A stretch of DNA of 64,000 nt from Stachybotrys elegans (taxonomy: Eukaryota > Ascomycota > Sordariomycetes > Hypocreales > Stachybotryaceae): positions 1,550,001 to 1,614,000 of the forward strand of contig JAGPNK010000009.1 of the NCBI GenBank assembly GCA_020746835.1. Direction: 5' to 3'. The first letter of the stretch is position 1. The number at the start of each line of letters is the position of its first letter. This document shows positions 53,338 to 64,000 of the stretch, piece after piece. The notes under the pieces were generated by a model. That model was not told the DNA's origin. It did not search any database and saw nothing but the letters and a program-made list of their open reading frames with translations. Position numbers and translations under genes: made by a program.

Positions 53338-56300
53338 ATGGGCGACGAAATCGCCCTCACACGTCTCGAGACGGATGAGAAGGCGCGTGCATCATCTTCC
53401 CCCAAACCCGACTCCAAGCCACCGCAACGAGAGCCCGCCTTTGCCGATTACCTTCGAATCTTTACCTACGCCACGAAATGGGACTTGGCTGTCTATGTCA
53501 TCGCCTCGTTTGCGTCCCTCGGGGCCGGCATCGCCTTGCCCTTGATGATTGTCGTCTTTGGGCAGCTGGTAGGTGACTTTACCGACTATTTCCGTGACAG
53601 TGCGGCCGTGTCGCGGGAGGCCTTTGAAGACATCCTTAACCGGCAAGCGTTGTACATCTTGGCCTTGTTCTTGGGTCGTTGGGTGCTAAACACCATCAAC
53701 ACGTTCTGCTTCCGTATGATAGGAATCCGGCTCTCGTCCGCCATACGCCTTCACTACCTACGATCTCTCCTCAGCCAGCCAATCCACGTCATCGATACTA
53801 TGCCGACCGGTGCGCCTGCGACCGCTATAACTTCGACTTCCAACACGCTGCAGCTGGGAATCTCGGAGCGCCTGGGCACGTTCCTCCAGTTCAACGCTAC
53901 CATCTGGGGCGCGTTGATCATTGCCTTCGTCTGGAACTGGCAGTTGACCTTGGTGACTTCGTCCTTGATCGTGTATCTCCTCGTCGTCCTTGGGCTTTGC
54001 CTCCCTGCCTACCTCAAGTGCCATACTGCGGCGACCACGGCAGACACCCAAGCCAATGCCATTGCCAGCGAAGCCCTTGGCGGAATTCGACTCATCATGG
54101 CGTTTGGTGCCTACCAAAAGGTCTTGTCTCGCCACGCGAAATTTGTCCAAGAAGCTCTCGGACATATGAAGAAGGGCGGCCCTATATTGTCACTGGAACT
54201 TGGTCTTATTGTATGGATGCAAGACTCCCATCTCCCCTTGAGATATTTGACTAACAGGATGACAGTGGTTTGGCATGTATGGAGCATTTGGCCTGGCATT
54301 CTGGTACGGTACCCAACGATATGTGGACGGGGCGCTCGATGGGCCAGGTGTTGTGGTTGTTGTCCTCATGTCTGTCATGATGGTCTTGACCTCACTGGAG
54401 CGTGTGTCAACGCCCATACTCGCTGTCAGCAATGCCACGATTGCGGCATGTACCTTCTTCACAGTCATCGATGCAAAGGCTCCTGAAGGCGGCACTCGGC
54501 AAATCGAACTCGACTCAGCAGACTTTGTCTTTGAGGACGTCGCCTTCGCGTATCCCGGCCGACCTACAGTCAAGGTCCTTGACGGCTTGAACCTGCGCAT
54601 CAAGTCGGGCCAAAGCACCGCACTCGTTGGCCCGTCTGGCTCAGGCAAAAGTACCATTGTCGGCTTGATCGCGCGCTGGTACTCTCTACAAGGCGCATAT
54701 GTCGTGCCTCAAGTCAAGGCATCCATCAAGAAGATCCCTGAAGGGGCTGCAGCAGATGGTGGAGAGGAGGGGGAGAGTGACGAGGCGGGAGATGAGCCGT
54801 TCATGGGCGAGCCTGTTCAGCTTTCGGGTTCCATCAAAGTCGGTGACTGCAGCTTGGAGGAACTTGACCACTACTGGTGGAGAAGGCAGATTGCCATTGT
54901 GCAACAGGAACCCTTTTTGTTCAATGACACCATCTTCGGCAACGTCGCCAATGGTCTGATCGGTACCGAGTGGGAGAAGGAGACGGAGGCTCGGAAGCGA
55001 GAGCTCGTCCAGGAAGCGTGTCAAGAAGCCTACGCCCACGAGTTCATCAGCCGCCTCCCCGACGTGAGTAGCTCGATCGCTTGGCTACCAGCACTATTTT
55101 GACCATAACTGACGCGCTGCAGGGCTATGACACCCTTGTGGGAGATGGAGGAGCCAAGCTGTCCGGAGGCCAGAAGCAACGAATCGCCATCGCACGGAGC
55201 ATCGTCAAGAAGCCCAAGATTATCATCCTCGACGAAGCCACCAGCGCACTCGATACCAAGTCGGAGAAAGTGGTGCAAGCCGCTCTGGATAGGATTTCGC
55301 GCGACCGAACGACCATCACTATCGCGCACCGTCTCTCCACCATCATGAAGGCGGATGAGATCATTGTTCTCGACAAGGGCCGCGCGATTGAACAAGGCAC
55401 GCACCAGAGTCTCATGTCGACTTCGGGGGTCTACAGCAGACTTGTCCGCGCCCAGACGCTATCGACTGGTCTTTTGGAAGCAACTCCCAGCGCCGCGCCT
55501 GTCTACGAATCGAACGAAGAGGCAGAGGTCTTGTCCGTAGATGCATCAAGCAGCCCAGCACCAGATGGAGTTGTGAAGCCCCTTGAGGAGGAGAAGCCCA
55601 GAAGTCTTGTGAATAGCTTTGGTGTGCTTCTCTACAGACAACGCGCACAGTGGACCTACTACATGGGAATCATCGTCTCTGCCATGGCGGTCGCCGCAGG
55701 GACTCCCTTGCAGGCCTGGCTGTTTTCCCAAGTCATCAATGTGTTTTTGCTTGACCGCAGCGAGCTTTCCAGCGAGTCATCCTTCTGGGCGCTCATGTGG
55801 CTTGCTCTGGCAAGCGGTGTCGGCATTGCCTACTTCTTCGCTGGTTTCACCGGCCTGCGCGTTCAAGCCGAAGTCAGTGCCGCGTACAAGAAGTCGTACT
55901 TCCGGGACATTATGCACCAGAGACTCAACTTCTTCGACAAGGACAGCAACTCCCAAGGTACTCTGAGCTCACAGATTGCGGGCGACGCAAAGCAGCTGGA
56001 GGAGCTGATGGGCATCAACATGGCCTTCTTCTTCGTCGGCATCTTCACTGTTATTGGATGCATCATCATTGCACTCATCTTTGCCTGGAGGCTGGCCCTG
56101 ATTGCGACCTTTGTCACCATGCCCATCATGCTAGCCGCCGGCTACCGAAAGTTCCGACATGAAACGCAGTTCAACGCAATGAACGCTGCTGTCTTCAAAG
56201 AGAGCTCGCAGTTTGCCACCGAGGCCATTGGTGCCATCCGGACTGTCTCTGCTCTCACGATGGAAACGACAATCATCGACAGATACCAGAAGCTCCTCGA

Positions 56301-57426
56301 TGACCACGTCACGGCCGCCTACCGCAAAGCCAGATGGGTCTCCATCCTATATGGGTTCGCAGACAGTGTCGGTCTTGGGTGCCAGGCATTGGTTTTCTGG
56401 TACGGAGGCAGGCTCTTGATGGATGGAGAGTATGCCCTGGAGGCCTTCTTTGTCTGCTTCATGGCTGTCATCTACGGAGCCGAATCAGCCAGCCAGGCGA
56501 TATCCATCGCACCGAATGCCGCCCAAGCCGTGGCTGCTGCCAATCGTATTCTCGACATGGACCAATCGACAAGCTATCGCGATTTCAACGAAAAGGAAGG
56601 GGCTGAGCCCTCGCTTAAATCGGCAGAGCCTTTACAATTCGATTTACGAAACCTGTCGTTCAAATATCCGACTCGCGACGTCCCCGTGTTCAAGTCACTG
56701 AATCTTTCGTTTGAGAAGGGCAAGTATGTCGCGCTTGTTGGACCTTCGGGGTGCGGCAAGTCCACCATCATTGCCCTGCTTGAGCGGTTCTACGATCTGG
56801 AGCCTGCACAAGGTGCGATTCTATGCAACGGGGTCAACATAAACGACATGAACCAGCACTCCTACCGCCGTGAGCTGGCGCTTGTGCCACAGGAACCGAT
56901 GCTATTCAGAGGATCGATTCGTGATAACATCTTGTTTGGCATCAGCGACCCATCGTCCATTCCCGAGGAGAGGATTCACGAGGTGTGCAAAGACACCTTC
57001 ATCCACGACTTTATCGTTTCGCTTCCTGAAGGCTACAACACCAACGTGGGCCAAAAGGGCATCTCCATGTCGGGCGGTCAGAAGCAGCGTCTGGCAATTG
57101 CACGCGCTCTGATACGCGACCCAAAGGTGCTTCTTCTCGATGAAGCTACCTCGGCCCTCGATTCTGAGTCGGAAAAGGTTGTCCAGGCTGCCATCGAAAA
57201 AGCACGAGTTGGCCGAACAATGATTGTGGTGGCGCATCGCCTGTCGACAATCCACGATGCAGACGTTATTGTTGTGTTTGACGAGGGGCGTGTTGTGGAA
57301 AAGGGCACGCACAACGAACTTTTGCACAAGCGCGGTGTGTACTGGGAGATGGTAAGCACATATATCTTTGCGATGACACAGATGCTAACGGTATCGCAGT
57401 GCGAAAGTCAATCTTTGAATAAATAG
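53338..57426 (+). CDS. Full-length ABCB-type (MDR/P-glycoprotein-like) ABC transporter
   Basis: Exons are 53338-54210, 54266-55063, 55123-57351 and 57400-57426, 1308 residues; the last exon is 27 bases. Layout is TMD1 (about 45-340), NBD1, TMD2 (about 660-950), NBD2. NBD1 has Walker A GPSGSGKST near 412, signature LSGGQKQR near 569 and Walker B IIILDEATSALD near 593. NBD2 has GPSGCGKST near 1097, MSGGQKQR near 1205 and LLLDEATSALD near 1226. All key residues are intact in both halves, which is usual for fungal ABCB pumps. An acidic insert of about 45 residues sits between Walker A and the Q-loop of NBD1 (about 436-479). It should export hydrophobic compounds across the plasma membrane; the substrate is unknown. 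It converges on a Zn2Cys6 gene with a 110-bp gap. Confidence 0.95.
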
Positions 57427-57536
57427 AGGGATATTAGACAAGCAAGCTTTGGTTAAATTCATCACCACTCTTAGAGGGAAGACCATTCGTTCATATTCTC
57501 TTTGTAATTTACTTTATTCAAACCTAGGCCAATACA

Positions 57537-59372
57537 TCAAGATTTACTCCAAGGCATCAAACTACCCATGAATAACCTGCCTCCTCCTGTCAGTGGGCGT
57601 CGTGTCCATTTCACATTATCGAGGTCGTGTCCCAAATCACCACTCTCTTCCACAAGCTCCCACTCGCCGCTCTCCTGGTTCTTGAAAAGGAACCGGAACA
57701 ATATTCGTTCACCGCCGTTCTCAAAGACGTACTCTCTCCGCCAGAGTCGCATCCATTGGACTTCGGGTGTGTGTTCTATGGCATTGTGCTGCTCGACATA
57801 TCGATTTCGCACGGCCAAGGCGTAGATCGCTTTGACATTCCACAGCCCATCCTGACAGGGATAGTCTCGCAGTATGGAAATAGCCTCTTCCCGGACGAGT
57901 GGATCGCGGCAAATGGTTGCCATGGCTAGGAGTTCAAAGGAAAGCGGTGATTGCAGGGACACGTATTGGGCAGGGTTGCGGATTTGCCGCCTGAGCGCAT
58001 CCAGGATGCGGCTGGCCAGCGACAGAAACTCGTAGCACAGCGGCGTGAGTGCTTGCATGTGCTCAACGTTGAGGTACTGCGGCATGTTGTTGAAGATGCG
58101 GATCCCGAGGTACTGAAGTCGTAGTTGCATGGCTCTGAAATATTCTGGCGAGCTTGGTCCCTCAAGCGTGATTCGATTGAACAGAGGCAGGAAGGCTGTC
58201 TCGATGCTCTTCATGATTTGGATCGATTTCATACAGAAGGAGACGATATGCGTGTCTTCAAGAAGCTGGACCATAGCGCTCCATATAGCCCGGTGGTCTT
58301 CTGTCTCCATCATACCCGAGTGACGGAACTTCTCCAATATCATGGGCACAATCGAGATTTGCCTGCCGTACAGGGAGCTCAGATACTGCTCTGCGTGGTC
58401 GAGGTCGCTGAAAACGGCGGGGACGTGCTCGAGATCCAAGCTCTGCGGAATAAAAGCGTTGTTGAGGAGGTTGCTGAAGGACTCTATCGTTTGGTTCTGG
58501 CTTCTTAGCGTCTTGGAAAAGTGAGGGAGCGGTGCCGAGTTGGCGAACTTGTCGCGGAGGACGACGCGTGTCTGGGTTTCGAGGTTGAGGAAGATGCCCG
58601 CCAGGCCTTTTATAAGGGGCCGGGGGATGGAGGCGGAAGTAATATCCTCTATGCTGCCGTGCTCAGCTGTGTTGGTAAGGATGATGATGAAGAGAGCCAG
58701 GCCGTGGTTGATGTGCTCTATGGCAGCGTTGCGGTTGTCTTGTAGAGTTTCGAAGTGTATAAGTAGGAGGGATAGCACAAGCGCATCCCGTAGAGAGGAT
58801 CCTGCGGCAAGTAGTCTAAGAGACTTGCCATAATATGATAGAGCCGTAGCCAAGTGTCCGTTTTTCTCCTCTCGAACCATCTCAGCCGAGGATGCTCGAG
58901 GGGGAATGGAACCGCACTCGCTCCGCCACAAGCTCAGGGAACCGACGGCCATGGCGGCGTTGCGAAGCATGTCGTTGGACCGAGCGACCTGGGGGACGAC
59001 GCTGCTCCAGAAATCGCTGGTAGACAAGACCGTCATCCACTGCCCCCGCATGAGCTGGAGGAATTCCTGAAAACACAGCATGCCGTTGTCGGTAAAGTCT
59101 AGCAGGTCTGGGTCGAGCTGGACCTGGACCAATGGATCTGCGACGTGGCCTATCTGAGGCGGCGAGCGCGACGCCGACCTGACGGGGCTGGGCTCTTTTT
59201 TTACGACGTAGCCCTCGCAGTAGCCTCGGTTCTTGATGCAGTTGTTGCACGACGGCTTCGTCTCGTCGCATTTTATATGGCGCCTTTTGCATGTGATGCA
59301 CCCTGTACGGACTTTGGGGACGCTTGTACGTGTAAGTCTTGGCCGTTTAACCAACGATTGTGTAATTTCCAT
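57537..59372 (-). CDS. Zn2Cys6 binuclear-cluster transcription factor
   Basis: A single exon; the ATG at 59372 (MEITQSLVKRPRL) is preferred because the DNA-binding motif starts 24 residues later, giving 611 residues. The cluster CITCKRRHIKCDETKPSCNNC...C has the C-x2-C-x6-C-x6-C-x2-C-x6-C spacing, with the basic residues between. A linker follows, then a long helical region with WRSE, HLATALSYYGKSLRLLAAG and SLLLIHFETLQDN that matches the fungal-specific regulatory domain of this class. It is nuclear. The nearest gene is the ABC transporter, convergent, so pairing for efflux control is plausible but unproven. Confidence 0.93.
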   Translation of the reverse strand: MEITQSLVKRPRLTRTSVPKVRTGCITCKRRHIKCDETKPSCNNCIKNRGYCEGYVVKKEPSPVRSASRSPPQIGHVADPLVQVQLDPDLLDFTDNGMLCFQEFLQLMRGQWMTVLSTSDFWSSVVPQVARSNDMLRNAAMAVGSLSLWRSECGSIPPRASSAEMVREEKNGHLATALSYYGKSLRLLAAGSSLRDALVLSLLLIHFETLQDNRNAAIEHINHGLALFIIILTNTAEHGSIEDITSASIPRPLIKGLAGIFLNLETQTRVVLRDKFANSAPLPHFSKTLRSQNQTIESFSNLLNNAFIPQSLDLEHVPAVFSDLDHAEQYLSSLYGRQISIVPMILEKFRHSGMMETEDHRAIWSAMVQLLEDTHIVSFCMKSIQIMKSIETAFLPLFNRITLEGPSSPEYFRAMQLRLQYLGIRIFNNMPQYLNVEHMQALTPLCYEFLSLASRILDALRRQIRNPAQYVSLQSPLSFELLAMATICRDPLVREEAISILRDYPCQDGLWNVKAIYALAVRNRYVEQHNAIEHTPEVQWMRLWRREYVFENGGERILFRFLFKNQESGEWELVEESGDLGHDLDNVKWTRRPLTGGGRLFMGSLMPWSKS

Positions 59373-59948
59373 ATTTTGAGGTTTACACGAGACGGCTGCC
59401 GCTTGAAGGCGTCTGGCGGGAGTGTGACGGAAGTATGATGGGCGTTCAGCTGACTTATAATAATAAATGAGACGAGCAAGTCGGGCCCTGAGTGGATAGG
59501 CTGCCACATAACGTTGTGGTAATGGAGCGGAAATAATTTCTTCCTAACTGTCTGCCTCATGTCAGTGTAAGACGGAGCCGGGATTGGACAAACATTTCCA
59601 GCGCAGGCGGCAAATCTTGGCGGGTTTCCCCAACTCTCATACTTATTATGGTAGAATGGTATGGTTTGCTATAACAACGTTATTCGGCATTCTTTCAACT
59701 TTTCAATGTACTTGAAATTTGGTACTGTGCTGCAAGATTAGGTTGAAGCGTTTATATGAGTTGACAGGCAAATTCAATATTGCGACTCCAAGGTCTCAAA
59801 TGAGACTGGGACGAAATTGTTTATGGTACTTGCTAGATCATTACATTCAAGCCAGGTCGTGCTGCATCAGTTTTGAGCCCTAAAGTACAAAAACAGTTTG
59901 GTATTAACCCTTCCAGTATGGCCTCGACCTCTCATGAGGATGCAGATT
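59373..59948. other. Intergenic
   Basis: No gene seen in 576 bases. It contains the promoter of the Zn2Cys6 gene on the minus strand and the 3' end of the next minus-strand gene. Confidence 0.5.
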
Positions 59949-61388
59949 CTACCCCGAGTCCGACAGCCCCAGTCCAACAAACACGACCAATACAGCTGCG
60001 TAGCCCGCCGTGCCCGACAAGACATCCTTGGGAGAGTCGCTGTACAGAGCCAAGATGACACCAAACACGCCCACAAACACCGTCGTGGAGGCTAGGCCCG
60101 TGTACAGCGTGTTGTGCAGTACCATCAGCCACATGGGTGCGATGAGGAAGAAGGCGCCGAGGGCAGCCATGCCCAACCTAGTCTTGAAGCCAGAGAACCA
60201 CGACTTGCGCGCCGTCATGCCTCTAGTACCTCCGATGGGCGCGTTGTCTTCCTCCCAAGCTGTGTCTGTTATCTCGGGATCCAGATAGTCATCGTCGCGA
60301 AGCTTGTCCCAGATTGTACGGATCACATAATCGTCAATCTTGCGCTCTCCGGTGACGAGAAAAGGGTCCCGCGGGAGCTCCTTGCATTGGACCATGTAAT
60401 CATAGTCCTTGACAGCTTTGACTTAATCCCAACTGCGTCAGTCGCTGTTGAAAGGCGTTTTTATCTATGCACCACTTACTGTAGTTTTCGAGGTCCGTCT
60501 CCCAACTTTCAGGCTCCTTCTCGTTTGGCAATAGGCTGTTGAGATTCTTGACGTGTCTTACCAGCCTCCACTGCAGTTTACGGAGGCGCATCCGCTGCAG
60601 TTCTGCGAGATTGATCCTGAAGGTCCGTTCTTCGCTCGGCCGCTTCCACTCTTTCTTCTTTTTTTCCTTCACGTTGGCAGTTCCATTCCCGCTACTTGTC
60701 GGAGATGCCATGTCCTTCTCAACATCGGCTTCGATGTCGAAAGGTTCAGCAGCAGGTAGTTCTGAGGCTGACTTGCGACCCTTTCCAGACGGAAGCCACA
60801 CGCGGTTCTTCTTCCGTTTTATGGCCTTGATAAACCCGACCCTGTGGTGATCAATGATCCACCGATCCGAATCATTTCCCGCGCTTCTCGGCAATCGTAA
60901 TCGGACGCCTTCTGGTAGATGCTCCCGAGTACCAGCAGCAGCAGGATTATCGCCTAGTGCGCTATATTTGTACCTCACCGAACCATGGCCATCTTCGCTG
61001 GAGACTCTCCGAGGCGTGGGAGGATTGCTTTCGGCCGTGATGTGGTCACGGATTGATGGAGCCTCTTCTTCAGAATAGGATTGCCTCCGAGATGTATCCG
61101 ATTCCTCGTTGCGTACTGAAGCCTCCTCGCTCTCCTCTGGGATCGTAGAGGCCGCAGTCCCTCGTCGGGAAACCCCTTCCATGACGCGTGTCCGAGATGT
61201 CCGAGATTCAGATGAACCCACACGCTGTACTATAGGCCGAGTCAGCAAGTATGTTATGAGTTGGTAGACTTGGATGCGCGCGCACCGGCTACGAAATCTG
61301 CCATACTGATTCGACTTCCCACTTCACTAGATTTCGGGAGCGCCGAAGCAAATCCTTGGGCATCTTCTGAGCTCGCTCGTCCACCCAT
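59949..61388 (-). CDS. DUF6594-like fungal membrane protein
   Basis: Exons on the minus strand are 61388-61286, 61229-60480 and 60421-59949, 441 residues; the junctions give VAVQRV and NYIKAVKDY. Residues 1-190 are Ser/Glu/Arg-rich and disordered. The helical core has LAELQRMRLRKLQWRLVRHV and, after the second intron, KDYDYMVQCKELPRDPF. Three hydrophobic segments close the chain (LGMAALGAFFLIAPMWLMVL, ASTTVFVGVFGVILALY, GYAAVLVVFVGLGL). This order, helical core then C-terminal transmembrane hairpins, is that of the DUF6594 family found in many filamentous fungi, including near HET loci. Function unknown. Confidence 0.85.
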
Positions 61389-61819
61389 GCTTTTATCGGC
61401 GTTGTTTTAATCACTCTCGGACGCCGCAAGTGAGCGCGAAAGCGTTAAGTCCAGATACACGTGGGACATGTGAGACATGCCCCCTCCTCTGACAGGGTTC
61501 ATGTACGACCTCCTCCAGCCAATGGAGGGCCAGTCGTATTCAGCCGCAGTCAGAACAGCTGCTACTTTCTCACTTTCATGAGCTGAACTTCCCTCTTGGC
61601 CCAAACGGGCCTGCGGGGATGTAGTCAGCCTGAATTTTCCATAAGACGACTTCAGAGACAAGAGGGCTGCTGGCACAATTCTTTGGCTGATCAATTTCAC
61701 ATCCACCTCACTGAGCGTTTCTCTCGCAGTCAAAATTCGCTTTCGGGAATCGCTTGCCCAGTCTCCCTTATTTTTACTACTGTCGGCCAGCTATTTGCTT
61801 TGCTAGAATAATCTAACAA
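61389..61819. other. Divergent intergenic region
   Basis: No gene seen in 431 bases; it should contain both promoters. Confidence 0.5.
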
Positions 61820-62317
61820 ATGGCATCCGACCATACCCAATCAATTCAACAGTATCTTGGTGTTCGCATCAGCCTCCTTCCGAATAAACGCCGCATCATC
61901 ATCACTTTCCCCCGCACTTTTGTTGCCGACAAGTATCTGGAGAAAATCGAGAACACGACTGCCAACCGCCGCATTAGGCTCGAGCCCGAGAAGCTCTCTG
62001 ATGATAGCCGCAGCGTGTCGTTGCGCCTGCCTTCTACGGTGACCGAGATAGAGGCTAGCTCCACGTACGGCGGCTTCTTCATGCGTTTTAGCAACGAGAA
62101 AGATGCACGGATGTGGCAGGACGATTTGTTACTCTGGAAGTTTGCTGTCTCAAGCACAACCAGTTTGTACGTTGTGCGCAACATCCATGAAGTTGGTCTG
62201 TACAGGAAACTCGGGGTTCCATCACCGCACCCTCCGCCTCCTGATGAGGAACCGAGACATGTTGAGGCGGCGACACCGGGGCATGCTGAGTTTTCCGCGC
62301 GCCAGGGACGCTATTAA
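61820..62317 (+). CDS. Small hypothetical protein
   Basis: A single exon of 165 residues from ATG 61820. It has alternating strand-like segments (RIIITFPRTFV, RSVSLRLPSTV, GGFFMRFSN) and a Trp-containing helix (DARMWQDDLLLWKF), which looks like a small beta-rich domain, with a Pro-rich, polar C-terminus. I do not recognise the family. Good codon flow and position next to a divergent promoter favour a real gene. Confidence 0.6.
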   Translation: MASDHTQSIQQYLGVRISLLPNKRRIIITFPRTFVADKYLEKIENTTANRRIRLEPEKLSDDSRSVSLRLPSTVTEIEASSTYGGFFMRFSNEKDARMWQDDLLLWKFAVSSTTSLYVVRNIHEVGLYRKLGVPSPHPPPPDEEPRHVEAATPGHAEFSARQGRY

Positions 62318-64000
62318 GAAAGAGGGCTTCATATGCCAATAGCTGGATGATGTACGTACTTGAGGCGGCACTTACAGAGACATGAGGAGAAGCCCTCGGC
62401 TGCTTATTTAGGTGATGAGTGATGAGATAAAGAACATCTTTACTTTGATGTTGTACTACCAAGGGTTCCGTGAGTTGAATAGGTCTGGTTCTTGGACCTA
62501 ACTGCGTGGTTCAGGAGCTCCCTTACGACTGTCAAGATATCGAGGCAATTACAAACTTGGCGGTAACACTGAGCTCAGCGGCTTCCTGCAAATCTCATCA
62601 GATGTGACACCAACACGTAGTATGAAAACATTGACAGGGCGGTTTACAGCTTTTCGGCACAGGAATAAAATAGTGAGAGAACGGTTTCAAGCTCATGTCA
62701 GCCAACAAGAATGAAGGGCAATATCGCGCACAGCTTTTGGGAGGGATGCTGACTGGGGGCCATTGAAGAACCAGCACCTATTTCATTCGCCATGAACAAA
62801 TAATGGTATTCTGCCTTGGACTGGCTGGGGCTAACCAAAACACGTCAGATTGTTCATCTCGCTTGATGGCTTATTGCGTGCCAAGAGTGCTGTTGGTCTC
62901 TTCGCTATCCGTGGTTGGTTCCAACATGTGTGGTATGTCAGCTCAATAGACAAAGTTGCTTTATGCGTCAGCAATACGGCTTCCATGGCGTGGAGGTTAG
63001 ATGAAGGGTTTGCCGGGTTTATCCTTGCTTTGGTGATGGTGATGTAACTTGGTTGGGGTGTTTGGCGTGGTTCGCTAACACGCAGCTCTACTGGCGCAAC
63101 AGAAGCCACACTGGGCAGCCTTTTGGAGCCCTTCTCTGTTATCTAGAAGGCTGACCATGGAAATATGAAGCCTTATAAGGCCTAGATTAGTAAGGGCTAT
63201 AGGGAGAAGAAATGATCTAGACCTCACAGCCCTCTCTAATCTATACTCTGTAAGGGTACATCTTGCAATAGTTAGCCTTGTAGATGATGAGGGAAGCACA
63301 GTCCTGGGAACTTAGGATACTCCACCAAAGTGTAGGCCCATACAGCTAGTGCAGGCTATTAGTCCCTATGCATTCGATTTCAACAGATTGAGGATCGAGT
63401 ATGAATGGGCTAGGCATCCATCGTGGCTTGCGCTCGGTTTGCACCTTGCGCGGCGTCGCTGGTCAGAGGAACCCCAACCTAAGTCCTCCAAAGATGTCTG
63501 GTCATGCTGGAAGTCGGCATCTCTTGAGACGATGCAAGTCTATTCAGTATGTGCCTTCATCTACTCGGCATCGTTATCCACGGAACGAAGCTGCCGAATG
63601 CGCTGCGTATGGCTAAATGGATGGCAGTTGCTGGGATCTGAAACTTGAAACACGAAACCCGAAACTTGGCGCTGCAAGGGGAATGGGCGTTGGAGTGTGG
63701 TGATACCGGCGGCGGACATTGCCGCCTCTACATCAGCCACAAGTGCACGCGTCCAGCAAGGCATCCAATCAACAGATGAACACATCCCGTTGTATCCGCG
63801 GCGGCCGCTTACACGGCGACCAGGCGCCTCGATGCAATTCTGCCATGGGGTGTTGGAAATGAGATGCCAAAAGACGTCAACAGCGACCAACACGTGTACG
63901 TGGACAGACAAATCGAGACACCAGACACCAGACACGCATTTGCATCGCGCATAGCCAATTATTTTATTTAGCATGCCCGCGTAATTGCTGGCCGATCAAT
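62318..64000. other. 1.7-kb stretch without a recognisable gene
   Basis: Only short open frames without features on either strand. A 12-bp palindrome GCCTTATAAGGC occurs at 63170-63181 in a patch with short AT-rich repeats (about 63160-63320), which could be old mobile-element debris, but no terminal repeats were found. Confidence 0.5.

Noticed and set aside
62318..64000. Transposable element in the last 1.7 kb
   Set aside because: No terminal repeats, target-site duplication or transposase remnant could be seen; only AT-rich patches and a 12-bp palindrome.

Overview
The window is nuclear DNA from a filamentous ascomycete, most likely a Sordariomycete and possibly Hypocreales. The support is short GT-AG introns (about 48-60 nt, several with CTAAC or CTGAC branch sites), an HXT-type sugar porter, a Zn2Cys6 regulator, a HET-domain protein, a relic of a NACHT/ankyrin receptor, and a very large LysM/GH18 chitinase. 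No tRNA, rRNA, CRISPR array or intact transposon was seen. Exon coordinates were derived by hand from splice sites and reading phase. They are precise but not tested against RNA.

Region 1 (1-25 kb) looks like a housekeeping block with long, microsatellite-rich spacers. It holds the tail of an acidic protein, a hexose transporter (-), a Cys-rich coiled-coil protein (-), an 887-aa membrane protein (-), a chymotrypsin-fold protease-like protein without signal peptide (+), the replicative helicase subunit MCM2 (-) with two MluI cell-cycle boxes in its promoter, an ASCH/PUA-like small protein (+), an interrupted locus of unknown nature (-), a UBR7/Mlo2-type zinc-finger protein (+) and a coiled-coil protein (-).

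Region 2 (25-50 kb) is accessory in character: a small unknown protein, a secreted GH93-like glycosidase with an apparent GC-AG intron, an aminoglycoside-phosphotransferase-fold kinase, a short-chain dehydrogenase, a decayed NLR/ankyrin gene (one stop, two frameshifts, lost 5' half) next to an intact HET-domain gene, a secreted trypsin homologue whose catalytic His reads Asn, a large solenoid-like protein, and a divergent pair made of a small secreted protein and a 1445-aa LysM-CBM18-GH18 chitinase. The pair shares a 924-bp intergenic region and is the best candidate for a functional module, probably acting on chitin at the surface of the fungus or a competitor.

Region 3 (50-64 kb) has an unknown single-exon protein, a full ABCB-type ABC transporter converging on a Zn2Cys6 regulator, a DUF6594-type membrane protein, a small hypothetical protein and about 1.7 kb without a gene. 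The transporter and regulator may form an efflux pair, but nothing in the sequence proves regulation.
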